Both the position numbers and the translations under genes were made by a program. A DNA stretch of 64,000 nt from Paralithodes platypus (lineage: Eukaryota > Arthropoda > Malacostraca > Decapoda > Lithodidae): the NCBI GenBank assembly GCA_032716605.1, contig CM064501.1, positions 20,130,687 through 20,194,686 of the forward strand, in the 5' to 3' direction. The notes beneath the pieces are model-generated. The model searched no databases. It was not told the origin of the DNA and saw nothing but the letters and a program-made list of their open reading frames with translations. Below are positions 23,690 through 35,344 of this stretch, in pieces (position 1 is the first letter of the stretch; every line of letters starts with the position of its first letter).

Positions 23690-24698
23690 GATGCGCATAT
23701 ATTATATCTCAGCTTTCCGAGGGTAAATAAATACTTCCGATATATATCTATCCTTGTAATTGAATCATGCATCTTACTAGATGTCCGTACTTAATAGAAA
23801 CACGTGGAAAGGCTACAAATAAACACAAACAAATACAAGGAATAATGAATTTCATAACATACGTTTTTTGGCAAACTACGCAACGAGATTAGAGGCATGA
23901 TAGGCAAGTGAGCAAGAAGAGTGATAGCTGTAAGCAAGACCATTAGTAGTTTTGAACATCCCGATAGCAGATAAACATTTCTAATTCATGTTAATGTTTC
24001 ACTCATCATACATTCATAATTATAACCACAATAGCATGCGTGTGGCTGGCTTCCCTCAACTCGTAGGAGCTCGGTGAGTGGCCCACTACACTTGTTTGTA
24101 CATACGTCATTCAGAGATGCGCATACTGTATATTATATTTCAGCTTTCCGAGGGTAAATAAATACTTCCGATATATATCTATCCTTGTATTTGAATCATG
24201 CATCTTGCTAGATGTCCGTACTTAGTAGACACATGAATAGGTTACAAATATGTGAATGTTGTATGAGGAAGGGGGGAGGTAGGAAAGAAGTAAGGGCAGT
24301 AATGCTTGCCTCTCACTGTCTGAGTTTGACGTTTATGGGGAAATATCGGCCATCTCTTCTTATTACACACCATTTCAGTTCCCTCCACTCAATAATTTGC
24401 ACGTTAGGGCAAGCTATAAAGAGCGCAAATATGTTTATTATGCCCAGAGAGAGAGAGTGAGAGCATGGAGATAGAGAGGGGAGGGAAGGGGAATGGAGAG
24501 AGAGAGAAGGGAAGGATATATAGTGACATGCTGTAGGCAACGAAAAGGAATTCTCTCTCTCTCTCTCTCTCTTTAGCAATGATATTAATACTTACCATTT
24601 GTGCAAAACATTTATTTCAGCTTTCCGAAGGCAAATAAGTACTTCCAATGAATATCTAGCCTTGTATTTAAATCATGAATCCTGTTAGATGTTATTAC
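23690..24698 (+). repeat. Triplicated ~120-bp repeat with spacers
   Basis: The phrase CAGCTTTCCGAGGGTAAATA, followed by ATACTTCCGATATATATCTA and GATGTCCGTACTTA, occurs at about 23710-23800, 24140-24230 and (more diverged) 24618-24700. Spacers are unrelated; one contains (GA)n tracts (24445-24575). The third copy is interrupted at its ACTTAATAGA phrase by the MITE at 24699. The first copy preserves the empty TTAA site at 23791-23794. Confidence 0.8.
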
Positions 24699-25186
24699 TT
24701 AACCCTTAAAAAGCGGCCCACCACTTAAGTCGAGTTAAATAAAGCTGGACTATGTGGCGGCGCTCGACATAACTCGAGTGGCAATTTCAGCACGTAATGT
24801 GGCTGAGAGAGAGAGACAAGTGGTGGCAGGAGACTAGCGAGCGTATGACTGCTCCAGACCACCGCGGCGAACCTACTGACACAAATCTCAGCTCCCTCCT
24901 CCCTCTCTCACTCGCTACATACTCAATTATGTACCGAAAGTACCGAATTACCTGCTTTTTGCACTCGCGTTGCACGGTTATTGCAAGAAAACTATCCATC
25001 ATACAAGGATCGTTATGGTGTCATTCGAAAGCTCTGTTTATGCCCTTTCAAGGATAGATACTTGTTTTACGTTCTGGGTCTTATTTAGGCATGAAAATGA
25101 TCACGTAAACAGCCCTATTTTGGCTAAAAACACCCCGCTGGGCGGTACACATAAATAAACCGCATAGGCCGCTCGTAAGGTGTTAA
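24699..25186 (+). mobile_element. 488-bp TTAA MITE family A, copy 2
   Basis: TTAA at 24699-24702 and 25183-25186, exactly 488 bp. The left end is TTAACCCTTAAAAAGCGGCC and the right end is as in copy 1. It belongs to the subfamily with ATGTGGCTGAGAG and CAATTATGTAC, like the copies at 9048 and 41708. Confidence 0.93.
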
Positions 25187-25589
25187 TAGAGACATGTCTA
25201 AGGGTTACATTTATACACAGGATAATATATGTAAATACGAACTTCAGACCATAATTTTTCGGCGAGGTGAGGGAGGGAGGTGGGTAAGTGCCACATATCA
25301 CAGTCTGGGGAGGAAGAGGTGTGTACAGTACTGCCAATTTTTAGCGCTAGATTTAGAGGTCTTTACTTCAATCTAGCAGGCAGTATTTTAATATTATCTA
25401 AGAGACATTGACTAGGGATAATTTGAAAATTTCAGACATTCTAGTCATATTACATTATGAAACATGCAAAACAAACAAACCAAAGCTCTTTAGAGAATGC
25501 GGCATTATGCTAGCATTTTTCGACTGTAGGCAACATGCTAGCGACTTTTGAGGACGGATCTAGCGGTATTTTGTGGTATCACTTGACTT
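25187..25589. other. Unassigned spacer
   Basis: No domain or terminal repeat recognised. GCTAGCATTTTTCGACTG and GCTAGCGACTTTTGAGG form a weak local duplication near 25510-25550. Confidence 0.4.
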
Positions 25590-26800
25590 AGGGTTGAGGG
25601 AGGAGGGTTAAAATAGGAGTCACACAGGCAACTGTCAACAATTTGAAGGTCCAAATCATTGTTATTAACTCCTTCAGACATATTATGTTCCAGTAAGTCC
25701 ACGGAGGCGGGCGCCCGGTATCATTGCCACTGCACCACACAACTGTCAAAACCACACTGCTGGCCGTTAGAATTGTCGGAGGAACCTGGGGTTGCCACCA
25801 ACCGACAGATCTTCATCTAACTTACCGGACTTACTGAGCGTCATTTGGACTTATTGGGAGAGGCATGTAGATAAGTCCAAATGACGCGATCGCGTCATAT
25901 GAGTTTTTGGTCATAAGTTCCATATGACGCGATTGCGTTATATATGTCGCAAGGAGTTAAAGTAAGCATTTGGCAAAGTAAGGAATTGTTAGAACCTTTG
26001 CCAATACTCTGCTATTCACCAAAAATATATTTTAATTATCATTATTATTTGGTAGGGTAGGTATGTATAGGTAGGTTGGTTAAATAATTGGTGGAATTCG
26101 TAGGGACTCGAACATATTTGAGAGAGTTAAATTTTTAAAAATGCATGGATCTGAATGATTAATTCTAATTGTTATTAAGCAAAACTAGGGGATTTGTGGA
26201 AGCCGAGACTGAAGACTGAAAATGTGTGATTTCCGTAATTTAAGTAATTTAAGTAATTTATGAATAGACAGTTTTCAATGCTGCGGACAAACTATTCCAC
26301 CAATTTCTATTCTTTTGGTATCAAAACGTTCGGAATTGCGAGCCGCACCCAACTACGCAAAAATGGCTTTGATCATTGGTGTAGTTTTAAAGATGTGGAT
26401 TTTTAAGTGGAATTAGAGTTTTTTCAAGATTGCCTGAAAAACCCCACGTGCAAAGCAAAACCTTTTCCATAACATTTGTGGAGCATTAGTAGTGGAGTCC
26501 ATATACCAAAGCCCAATAATTCCCTATGAGTGGGAGAGACGGTATTTAAGTCTGAACATTTTCGGAAAACCGGCTGCCACGGACGTGTCTGGCAGCTATT
26601 TTGGATGTTTAGGATATCAAAAGTTGCCCAATACAAAAACGCACCTTTTGAAAAAGTTTGGTTCCGATATGACAAGCGGTTCCGGAGTTATTGTGTAAAA
26701 ACCGGCGTGGAAAAAATAATTTGGAAGAATAAGAAGATTTAATGATTACAATAGGGGTTCCCCACAGGGCTCGAACCCCTAATAATAATGATAATTAAAG
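25590..26800 (+). repeat. Dispersed repeat D, copy 1 (interrupted by a MITE)
   Basis: Diagnostic phrases in order: GAGGGAGGAGGG, AGCATTTGGCAAAG, TTATTTGGTAGGGTAGGTAT, CAGTTTTCAATGCTGCGG, CCGGCTGCCACGGACGTGTC and AAAAGTTGCCCAATACAAAA. It ends with a small hairpin (GGGGTTC...GAACCCC) and CTAATAATAATG, which leads into R2. The same order is seen at 48015-48910 and 55340-57330. The sequence at the expanded 40-bp minisatellite of 55.6 kb is single here (about 26185-26230). No coding potential recognised. Confidence 0.8.
25665..25960. mobile_element. Short TTAA MITE (296 bp)
   Basis: TTAA at 25665-25668 and 25957-25960. Ends are TTAACTCCTTCAGACATATT and, reversed, TTAACTCCTTGCGACATATA. Empty sites are 48103-48106 and 55418-55421 in two other D copies. 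It carries GACGCGATCGCGTCATATG and GACGCGATTGCGTTATAT near the right end. Confidence 0.88.
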
Positions 26801-27200
26801 TTGCAAGCAACGTTCTCCGTTTTTATGTTTCCTTATTTTTTTTGTCTTGGGTTGTAGGGATGAGGGAACACATGGCACCCCATTTACCCTGGTGCAGACC
26901 TATTTTATTGTTAGGCTAAACAGAGGCAAGGGGTGTTTGGAGAATGCCCAACCATCTCCACCTGCCGGGTTTTGGAACCCGGACCTCTCGGTTAGGAAGC
27001 GAGCGCTACACTACAGTTGTCCCCCCGTTGTCCGGGGTTCAAGCGGTTTTGTACTCAGGGTATTGTGTTGGATACAAGGGCTGTGTCACATATATCAAAA
27101 GAACATTAAACTTATTGGGCATGGAGAAAATACAGAAGGAACAGATTGTAGCCATTTTGGCTGTGGCCTTTTAGGAGTGTAGCTCTTTTGGTTGTGGCCA
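26801..27200 (+). repeat. Dispersed repeat R2, copy 2
   Basis: Has TTAAAGTTGCAAGCAACGTT (about 26796), then a ~220-bp segment absent from the other copies, then GTATTGTGTTGGATACAAGG through ACAGATTGTAGCCATTTTGG, and a short stretch of the GTGGCC tandem unit to about 27205. The 220-bp segment (about 26825-27035, ending CCCCCCGTTGTCCGGGG) is an insertion or ancestral sequence. Confidence 0.7.
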
Positions 27201-27429
27201 TATATGAGTGCTCAGCCAAAGATTTACAACATACTGATCAGTAATTCAAAAATGCAGATTTGGGGAAAAAGGCATAGGCCTATACCACCTTACCATTTAT
27301 CTGCAAGTCATCAATTGAAAGCAAGACCTGCTATGATACTAACTGCCACAATTTTCATATTAGAGGTGTACATGGAGGTATGCAAGAAACATCACAAATG
27401 GTACTGGTAAGTTAGTGGTAACCAAAAAA
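27201..27429. other. Unassigned spacer
   Basis: AT-rich, no motif recognised. Confidence 0.4.
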
Positions 27430-27806
27430 AATCAGGTTATGCAAGGACGAGACAGAGGAAGAAGGCAAGGAGGGCGCTGGCAGAAGATGAACAGAATTTA
27501 TGAGCTAGATTTATTCTCGGGCTGCCATCCAGTCTTTGCAGAGGGATGCGGCCAGGGGAGCAAGGTTGTAAATACCTTTGGGTAATCTACGACCCAACGA
27601 ATACCATGTGTCGTACCGAGGTTCCCTCCCCCTTGTGGCCTTTTTATACCCGGGTGTCATCACAGGGAGTGCGCTGATTGGTTGAGCCGGCCAGCCAGGT
27701 ACTCTCACTTCCGCGCGGTCCCTTTCATCTTTCTTTGCACTTATCTCTGCTTTCCCTTCAAAATAATATCCCGGCAAATGTCTATCACTATTTTCTTGGT
27801 GTTTAA
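27430..27806 (-). promoter_or_regulatory. LTR-like promoter/polyadenylation unit (possible solo LTR)
   Basis: On the minus strand there is a CCAAT box (CTCAACCAATCAGCGC, about 27670-27686) and a TATA box (CCGGGTATAAAAAGGCC, about 27640-27656). About 130 bp further downstream is AATAAA in GAGAATAAATCTAGC (about 27504-27518), followed by a CT-rich tail. CCAAT, TATA and AATAAA spaced within about 180 bp are the U3-R-U5 layout of an LTR. I cannot fix its ends or see gag/pol beside it, so it could be a solo LTR or an unrelated promoter. Confidence 0.45.
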
Positions 27807-27811
27807 GGTGG

Positions 27812-28344
27812 TATCCTGAATATTATTCCTAGTATAGGGGGTAGAGGAGAAACGGATATAAAGTAAATAATTAGACCTGGGAAGATGAAATGGCCTAGGC
27901 TATAAATATGATACCGGGTCGGCGTTTGACTTACTTGTAAACATGTATGTGTAGGTTATCTGTGGTAGTCCCAGTAATATCTATGAAGTACTTCTAGTAT
28001 TAAAGGAACTTAGCTGTGATGCAAAGAGTGTAGGTTAGGTGATGTTCAGTGAAGTTCTGTTGTTATGTGGCAGCAACTGGTGTTTGTTGTGAACGGGACG
28101 AAGTCTCTGTGTGAAGTGTACTGAGATACCCTTTTATCGTAAAAATATAAATATATTTAAGGGTTCTATATTGTCGCCCGTGATTAAATAATAAGGGAAA
28201 ATAAACTAAGATATAATTGGTGCAACCACAGTAATATTTATCCACAAAGATAAATAAAGTAATGTGTATAAACAAAATGGAACCAGCTGTCGTGAACCCG
28301 GGAAATTCAAACTACGGTTTATATACCAGCTAGGATTCACGACA
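27812..28344 (-). repeat. 3' LTR of BEL copy 2
   Basis: 533 bp, reversed ends TGTCGTGAATCC and CAGGATA. It contains the intact TTAA (28157-28160) that in the 5' LTR of the same element is occupied by a MITE. Confidence 0.95.
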
Positions 28345-28373
28345 TACTCCGCCACCAGTTATATACAAAGTAT

Positions 28374-30050
28374 TTACAATTGTCCTGTCCCGATCATGGA
28401 TCGCCACAACTGGGAGGAACCCAAAGCAGCCCGACGTGACGGCTTCTGAGGGGTATCACCTCGGTCCGCTCCAGTAGCAGGAAGGATATTATCAGAGTTC
28501 GGTTTGCTGTCGCCATCCACTACCTCTAAATCTATCTCTAGTGGGTATAGCTTAACCACCGGTCTGGTGGTCAAACCGGCTCCTGTTTTTACCTGAACTA
28601 CCCTACATTCGTGGTCAGGACCACGAAGAAGTTTCATTATCCGACCTATACGCCAAAAAAGTCGGGGGCCGTCATCATGTACTAGAACGACGTCCCCAAC
28701 TTGCGGCGATGCTATCCCTTTTTTTACCATTAAGTGACGATGTTGCTCCCTGAGTGATATTAGATAATCAGTGCTCCACCTTTTCCACAGGTCATGTGAG
28801 AGCTTCGTAACATATTGGAAGCGTTGGTTGACGGAATCATTGTTACGCCAAGTCGTGTCCCTGAGATCTTCCTCCGTGACTTCTCGCCTTGGAAAGCTTC
28901 TGATCCGCCTCCCATGAACCAGTTGTGAAGGAGTGATGGGTAGAGGGTCTTCAAGATCCCTGTAGCTGTAACCAAGCGGGCGATCATTGACTGTGGCCTC
29001 GAGCTCCAGTAATACCGTATTCAGTTACTCTGTGGTTACCAATGCTCGACCAAGTACCTTCTTCAAGCCAGCCTTTAGGATGCCAATGACCCGTTACCAT
29101 ATGGCACCGAACCATGGCACCCTGGCCGGTATAAACCGCCACTCGCACTTGAATTCCGCTAGAGTACCTTTTAACCTTGCATCATCCATCAACTCCCATA
29201 ATGTACTGGCTCCGCTAACAAATGTGGTGGCATTATCACTCATCATAATCTCAGGGAAACCCCTCCTGCTACTAAACCTACGGAACGCATGCAAAAATGA
29301 TTCGCAGGAGAGGTTAGACACCGTTTCTACATGGACCGCTCTAGTAAATGCACAGGTGAATAAGACTACATATAGTTTACTTACAGTACCCCCCTTCTCT
29401 TTGACTGGCAAGGCACCTGTGTAGTCAACCCCCGTTACCTGGAAAGGACTCACTTCCTGAACCCTAAACTCCGGCAATGGAGGGGCCTGTACAGCACGGT
29501 ATGATGTACCTTGCAATCTCTTGCAGATGATACATCCCCTTAAGGCTTTCTTTACTACCTGTCTAATCTTGGGGATCCACCATCTTTGCCTTATGCAATT
29601 TACAACATAACTAACACCACTATGGTTACACACTTTGTGGCAGTAATTACTAAGGAGAGTGGCTATACGATGTTTATTAGGGATAAGGATAGGGTACTTG
29701 GCGCTATCATGTAAAGCTGAAAAGTGTAGCCTACCTCTACAGCGTATCATGCCTCCCTCCATATAGAGGCCCAACTGCTTCACTATATTGCTTGGTGTGC
29801 CCTGTCCTTTCGACAAATAGTAGTGTTCCTCAGAGTAAGCTTCTCTCTGAGCTACCTTAATCATGGCTGACTCTGCTGCTCTTAATTCCGGCACCGTCAA
29901 GTATGCCGGTTTTGCCTGATAGTTCCCTTGTGTCTTCTCTTTAAGAGTCTTAATAAACCTAAGGACCCATGCCATTACATGCCATGACTTCATATATGAG
30001 CCATACCGGTCCCAATTCAATATGGCAGTAGGGGCAACCGGTACTGGCAA
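28374..30050 (-). pseudogene. pol: BEL copy 2 integrase
   Basis: The frame 29094-30050 is open for 318 codons, covering the zinc-binding region (HRIATLLSNYCHKVCNHSG, LRGCIICKRLQG) and the core with FQVTGVDYTG and EIMMSDNATTFVSG (both catalytic Asp). It stops at the codon after WFGAIW: the catalytic Glu codon (GAA in copy 1) is TAA here. The frame continues as 28760-28987 and, after another break, as the C-terminal domain 28374-28730 (VGDVVLVHDDGPRLFWRIGR). Except for the stop at the active-site Glu, this integrase is better preserved than that of copy 1. Confidence 0.92.
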
Positions 30051-30065
30051 TGACAGGGTTCCTTC

Positions 30066-31634
30066 TTAACTCATGTTACAACCTACAGTGTTGTCCCCTC
30101 CTATTGAGCCCCCTATTGGGCCATGATCAGGCCATAGCATTTGGTGAGGTAGCCATATGGGCCCTCCCCACCAAAGTGAAGAAGCAACTAAGGACACATA
30201 TGAAATCCCTCTGGTAACGAGATCACTGGGGTTGTCCTCTGTGGACACAACGAAAATGAGCACCGGGGACTAATGACTTTATCTCATCAACTCTATTTTG
30301 AACATAAATAGGGAAAATCTTTTTACTAGACAACCAGCATAGGGTTATCTGGCTGTCCGACCAGAGGTATACATTCTCTATAATCAGCTCGTCCGCGTAG
30401 GCCTCACATATATTACATGCGAGACGAGCTGCGAGAAGAACAGCAGTCAACTCCATCTTAGGTATGGTGAGGGACTTAACCCTTAATTAGCGGCTCACCA
30501 CATAAGTCGAGTTAAATAAAGCTGGACTATGTGGCGGCGCTCGACATAGGTCGAGTGGCAATTTCAGCACGTAATGTTGCTGAGAGAGAGAGACAAGTGG
30601 TGGCAGGAGACTAGCGAGCGTATGACTGCTCCAGACCACCGCGGCGAACCTACTGACACGAATCTCAGCTCCCTCCTCCCTCTCTCACTCGCTACATACT
30701 GAATTATATGGGGAAAGTACCGAATTACATGCTTTTTGCACTCGCGTTGCACGGTTATTGCAAGAAAACTAGCCATCATAAAAGGATCGTTATGGTGTCA
30801 TTCGAAAGCTCTGTTTATGCCCTTTCTGGGATAGGTACTTGTTTTACGTTCTGGGTCTTATTTAGGCATGAAAATGATCACGTAAACAGCCCTATTTTGG
30901 CTAAAAACACCCCGCTGGGCGGTACATATAAATAAACCGCATAGGCCGCTCGTAAGGTGTTAATAGGCGCCACCTTAGCTTTGGCCATTACTAACCTACT
31001 CACCTCATCACCAACCGCATAGGCCGCTACACCATATGCTACTGAGCTAGCGTCACTAAATAGCTGCAGTGTAACCCTCTTAGAAATAGTGACCTGACGG
31101 GGAAACACGATACCTGTACTATCTATCATATCGTTATAAATACCCTGCCAGTTAGCTCTCATGTCATCTGGAATGGGGACATCCCACCCACACTCTAATC
31201 TCCACAAGTCCTGTACGAACCTCCGCGCCCGGATGGTTACTGGTAGCAACACTCCTAGAGGATCGAACACACTCGCGGTTAGAATTAGAGCCTCGCGTTT
31301 CGTAACCAATGCAGGTCTACTTCCGCGGAAATTAACCTGTATCATATCCTTATTAGTTAGCCACCCAACGCCAAGTACCCTAACCCCGTCTTGTTTGGTG
31401 GAAGCTATACCCTTCAGGTGCAACAGTTCCCGCAAATTCTCATTATTTGTGACCCACTCACGTAAAGACAGGTTAGCGTTGGAAAATACTCTACGGGCAT
31501 CCCAACATTGTTGTTGCAAATCACCTACATCATCACCAGTCCCCTGCAAGTTATCAATATACAGCCCCCTTTTGAGCTTATTAACTACTTCACTGTTCTC
31601 CTGTATCATAGACAGGTGTTTTTGAATGGTAGCA
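30066..31634 (-). pseudogene. pol: BEL copy 2 RT C-terminus and RNase H (split by a MITE)
   Basis: The frame 30964-31609 contains motif C (YIDNLQGTGDD), the RT connection and the start of RNase H (LQLFSDASSVAYGVAAYA). After the MITE at 30476-30963 it resumes as 30223-30456 with KMELTAVLLAARLACNICEA and LWSDSQITLCWL, then shifts frame into 30066-30263 (TEDNPSDLVTRG). The MITE sits at GGGACTTAATAGGCGCC, where copy 1 reads ACTTACTAGG. Confidence 0.9.
30476..30963 (+). mobile_element. 488-bp TTAA MITE family A, copy 3
   Basis: TTAA at 30476-30479 and 30960-30963, 488 bp, inside BEL copy 2 RNase H. Left end TTAACCCTTAATTAGCGGCT. It is almost identical to copy 4 at 31635, sharing CACATAAGTCGAG, GACATAGGTCGAG and GAATTATATGGGG, so the two come from one burst. 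Confidence 0.95.
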
Positions 31635-32122
31635 TTAACCCTTAATTAGCGGCTCACCACATAAGTCGAGTTAAATAAAGCTGGACTATGTGGCGGCGCT
31701 CGACATAGGTCGAGTGGCAATTTCAGCACGTAATGTTGCTGAGAGAGAGAGACAAGTGGTGGCAGGAGACTAGCGAGCGTATGACTGCTCCAGACCACCG
31801 CGGCGAACCTACTGACACGAATCTCAGCTCCCTCCTCCCTCTCTCACTCGCTACATACTGAATTATATGGGGAAAGTACCGAATTACATGCTTTTTGCAC
31901 TCGCGTTGCACGGTTATTGCAAGAAAACTAGCCATCATAAAAGGATCGTTATGGTGTCATTCGAAAGCTCTGTTTATGCCCTTTCAGGGATAGGTACTTG
32001 TTTTACGTTCTGGGTCTTATTTAGGCATGAAAATGATCACGTAAACAGCCCTATTTTGGCTAAAAACACCCCGCTGGGCGGTACATATAAATAAACCGCA
32101 TAGGCCGCTCGTAAGGTGTTAA
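31635..32122 (+). mobile_element. 488-bp TTAA MITE family A, copy 4
   Basis: TTAA at 31635-31638 and 32119-32122, 488 bp, inside BEL copy 2 RT between motifs B and C. The empty site is 18869-18872 in copy 1. Twin of the copy 672 bp away. Confidence 0.95.
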
Positions 32123-33649
32123 GGAGGAACTGGGAACAGGTGGCCCCGAACAGAACTGCACGGAACCGGTAGACAATGTAAGGACTTGCAACATCCAAGG
32201 GATCAACGGGCCACAGAAACCTAGTAGCATCCCTATCCTTCTCACTCAACCCCACCATGAGAAATGCTTTCTCAATATCACTCACCCAGACAAATTGATG
32301 GCATCTAAAGCGCAGAAGCACCTGGGTGAGGTCAGCCACTAGCGATGGACCTGTATGGAGACAGTCATTCAGACTGAACGCCTTCTCGTCCATCCTAGCC
32401 GAACAGTCAAACACTGTCCGTACAGGCGTAGTAACACTATCCTTGGTAATACCATGGTGAGCTAAGTAGTGAATGGGATGACCAGCCTGATTCCTGTTTT
32501 CTACCCTTTCAATAAACCCCCTTTCTATCTGATTATCCAGAACCTTTGTATACTGTTGACAGTAGTTGGGATCCTTTATAAACTTACGCTCTCATTCTGC
32601 CCAGGGCTAACTTAAAGTTATCAGGTAATTTATCTATGTTATCTCTCCACGGCAGTTCCACTATATACTGTCCCTGTGCTTCGGAATACTGTACCGTTTC
32701 AGAAAATCTATTTAAGACCTTCTCCCCACCCTTACCAGTCTCATTAGGACTTATACCAATATGGTCCAAGTCCCATAGAGCTGTCAGATCCTTTAATTCT
32801 GGAGAATTCCTGCCAATATCTTCCTGTATCTCCACTAAAGGGTCTACTGCTAACTTAAGAACAGTGACTAACTCTACATGGGTCTCTTCTATATCTGACT
32901 GATAAGTGCCACTCAGTGCGTAACCATAAATTGTGGGTAACATAACTATACTTCCTTCCCTGACATAGCCTGAATGTACAAAGTGGTAATAAAAGTCCGC
33001 CCCAATCAGTAACCCTATCATATCTCCATCAGTGATACCTGGATCTGCTAATTTGTAACCCCGAGCCTTGATAGCATTTACCTCCATCCCTAATCCCCTC
33101 CCTGGCTTGTATACTGGTAACTCCTCCACCACAACGGCTCTCAAATTACGCACCCTTCTTCTGTGATGATAGGTTAACTCTACTATTTCATACTCAGTAC
33201 TACCAAGTGAGCCAGTAAATCCCTGGAGCTTTAGCTGTTCCTTACTGACCCTAACGTAATCAAGCTCGATAAAGCAGAGCGCAAGATGAAGGTACGCTGC
33301 GAACATTGGTCCAACAAAGCTCTTACTCTACTGGTATGACCGTTTCTGTCGGTCAAGGGAATCTGAATGGTAGGCAACAACACTGCATTACGGCCCGAAG
33401 CCACAGCCATGGTCACTGTTGGTTCAGGGGCTGCTGGTTGTCAAGTTTGTTCAAGGCGTGGTGTCAGACACAAATAATTAAAATGTTTCTGTTGGCAGAA
33501 TCGGCACGGCCTAATTTTAGGGTTAGTACACCCCTGGCTGCCATGTTCTGACGACAGGCACCCGACGCACAATTTCAACTGCCTTGCTCTATTGGCCTTG
33601 GCGGGACTGTTCTTGTATTTTGCACACTTTGCCCAAAAATGTCCTGTCT
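32123..33649 (-). pseudogene. pol: BEL copy 2 zinc knuckles, protease and RT motifs A-B
   Basis: Running on the minus strand from the MITE at 33650: zinc knuckles (visible as reversed CTGTTGGCAGAATCGGCACG near 33490), the protease turn LLDQCSQRTFILRSAL (frame 33231-33416), the uninterrupted equivalent of the LINE insertion site (about 33015-33030), then the frame 32584-33306 (240 codons, protease to RT N-terminus) and the frame 32123-32414 with FDCSARMDEKAFSLND, FVWVSDIEKAFLMVGLSEKD and FRAVLFGATCSQFLLN. Small indels near 33300 and 32580 break the frame. Confidence 0.88.
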
Positions 33650-34067
33650 TTAACCCTTGTCTAGTGGGGGGTCTGTGGCCGTTTTGGGCCTTTTCAGGCC
33701 ATTCTGACTGCTATATCAACTATCAGCATGAAAGGAACTGTATTGTGCCGAAAACTAGGCGGAAATCGCTACACAATGACACCACATACAGCTACGTAGC
33801 ACTCGTGGAGCCCTGACAGTGTTACCTCAAAGATGGAAGTTTAGCTGATTTTGCTACATTGTTCACTTTTCGCTAACTATTGGTCACACTGTCATCCACC
33901 CGTGCGGTGGGGGAACTGGAGTTAGTGTGGGCCGGGAGGCCACAGATGTCGGACGTATGGTTCATTACTGTTCCACCCATTTTCACTCGATCTTCACCCA
34001 TTTTTCACCCGTTTTCTCCCAGTTTCTTTCACTCGACTTAAGTCGAGCGCCGCTAGTAAAGGGGTAA
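33650..34067. mobile_element. TTAACCCTT-type MITE in BEL copy 2 gag
   Basis: TTAA at 33650-33653; the right copy has decayed to GTAA (34064-34067). The empty site is 14550-14553 in copy 1 (GTGTTTAAAGACAGG). Ends are TTAACCCTTGTCTAGTGGGG and, reversed, TTACCCCTTTACTAGCGGCG. The interior (AGCATGAAAGGAACTGTATT, AAAACTAGGCGG, GCTACGTAGCACTCG) is shared with the MITE at 7658-8085, so both belong to one family. Confidence 0.88.
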
Positions 34068-35022
34068 ACACAACCTACATCCATACTTCTGCTTGGTATC
34101 GGGTTTCTGATACACTGCATATGCTGCTGTGGTGGTCGCCCCAAACTGTTCTAGTGGATCATGTCTACTTTCTAGATTGCACACTTCAGTCTTAAACACA
34201 CGAACATATTCATCCACATCCAGCCAGTTGTCTTTTAATTCACGCTTAATCACTTCAGAGAGTGCACTAGGGAGTTTATTATGCAACATTACTGCACACA
34301 TTTCACTTACTGTTACATCCATAGAGCGTAAGGATTCTAACGCACACTCAAATGACACGGAAAAATCTTTCAGAGCACTGACCTCCTGGCTAGGATGTGG
34401 GAGATTACACAGTTTCGCTATGTGAGCTGCTTTGATGCGATCCTTTTGACCATAACTGTTTTTCAGTATAGTGACCGCTGGTTCATAACTTGCAGCGACC
34501 AAACTAAATCCACCAACAATTTGTAGAGCCTCACCACTAAGTTGTCCCTTTAGATACGTAAATTTCTGAATGTCAGTTAAGTCTGTTTGGGAGTGAACAC
34601 TACAATCAAAGAGCTCCCAGAAACCAACCCAATGTGTTGCATCCCCATCAAAAACTGGCAACTTCAGGGAGGGTAGCTTAATACCCTTCTGCTTCCTACT
34701 TGCTGCACTATCATGAGATCTACCAGTAGTGGTTGTCTGTAGAGCACTATCTAACTCAGCTAACTGACTGTTTACTTGATTAACATACTGCATATCTTTC
34801 ACCATCTCATCCTCTAACTGATCATCTGAATATAAGCTATACAACTCTATGCTATACGACTCGATATCAGCTAGGGCCTTTTCTAAAGTGATTTTCACAC
34901 CCCTTACATCATGCAGTGTAGCAGCATGTTCAATAAATTCAGACAGATTAGAGGTAAGCTTAGTAATCCCTCCCTTCTTGGCGGCCCTGAACCGCCCGCA
35001 ATGACTTTATTTTCTCATCCAT
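34068..35022 (-). pseudogene. gag: BEL copy 2 gag
   Basis: The ATG at 35022 (minus) starts MDEKIKSL; an extra G about ten codons in shifts the frame before 34898. The 281-codon frame 34053-34898 is otherwise continuous through the gag core (IKLPSLKLPVFDGDATHWVG, FWELFDCSVHSQTDLTD) to YQKPDTKQKYGCRLCL, the first half of the first zinc knuckle, where the MITE cuts it. Copy 1 lacks this extra base but has a TAA at codon 7, so the two copies died independently. Confidence 0.9.
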
Positions 35023-35344
35023 TCTTAAAAGTTTACGGTAACTAAACCTTAACCTCTCCGCGGCGCACAGGTTTTTTTTTACAGGGTCATACTGTGCGCA
35101 TGTATGATGATTTTGGGACCCATTGCCAATTTCGATAAATAGTACATCAGCGTGTAGGGAATGTTTGCGTGCATCGGCCCATATATATTTGACCCCCCAA
35201 AAAATGTCTGGGGGGGGGGGGGGAACGGTCCGTAGTTGAAAAATGTGGAGCGAATAGCACCGCGCTGCTAGATTGTCATCGAGCGGCGAGATTTCCCTGC
35301 CGAATTTTCACGCGCCCAGGGGATAGAACCAGAGGGAGGAGGGG

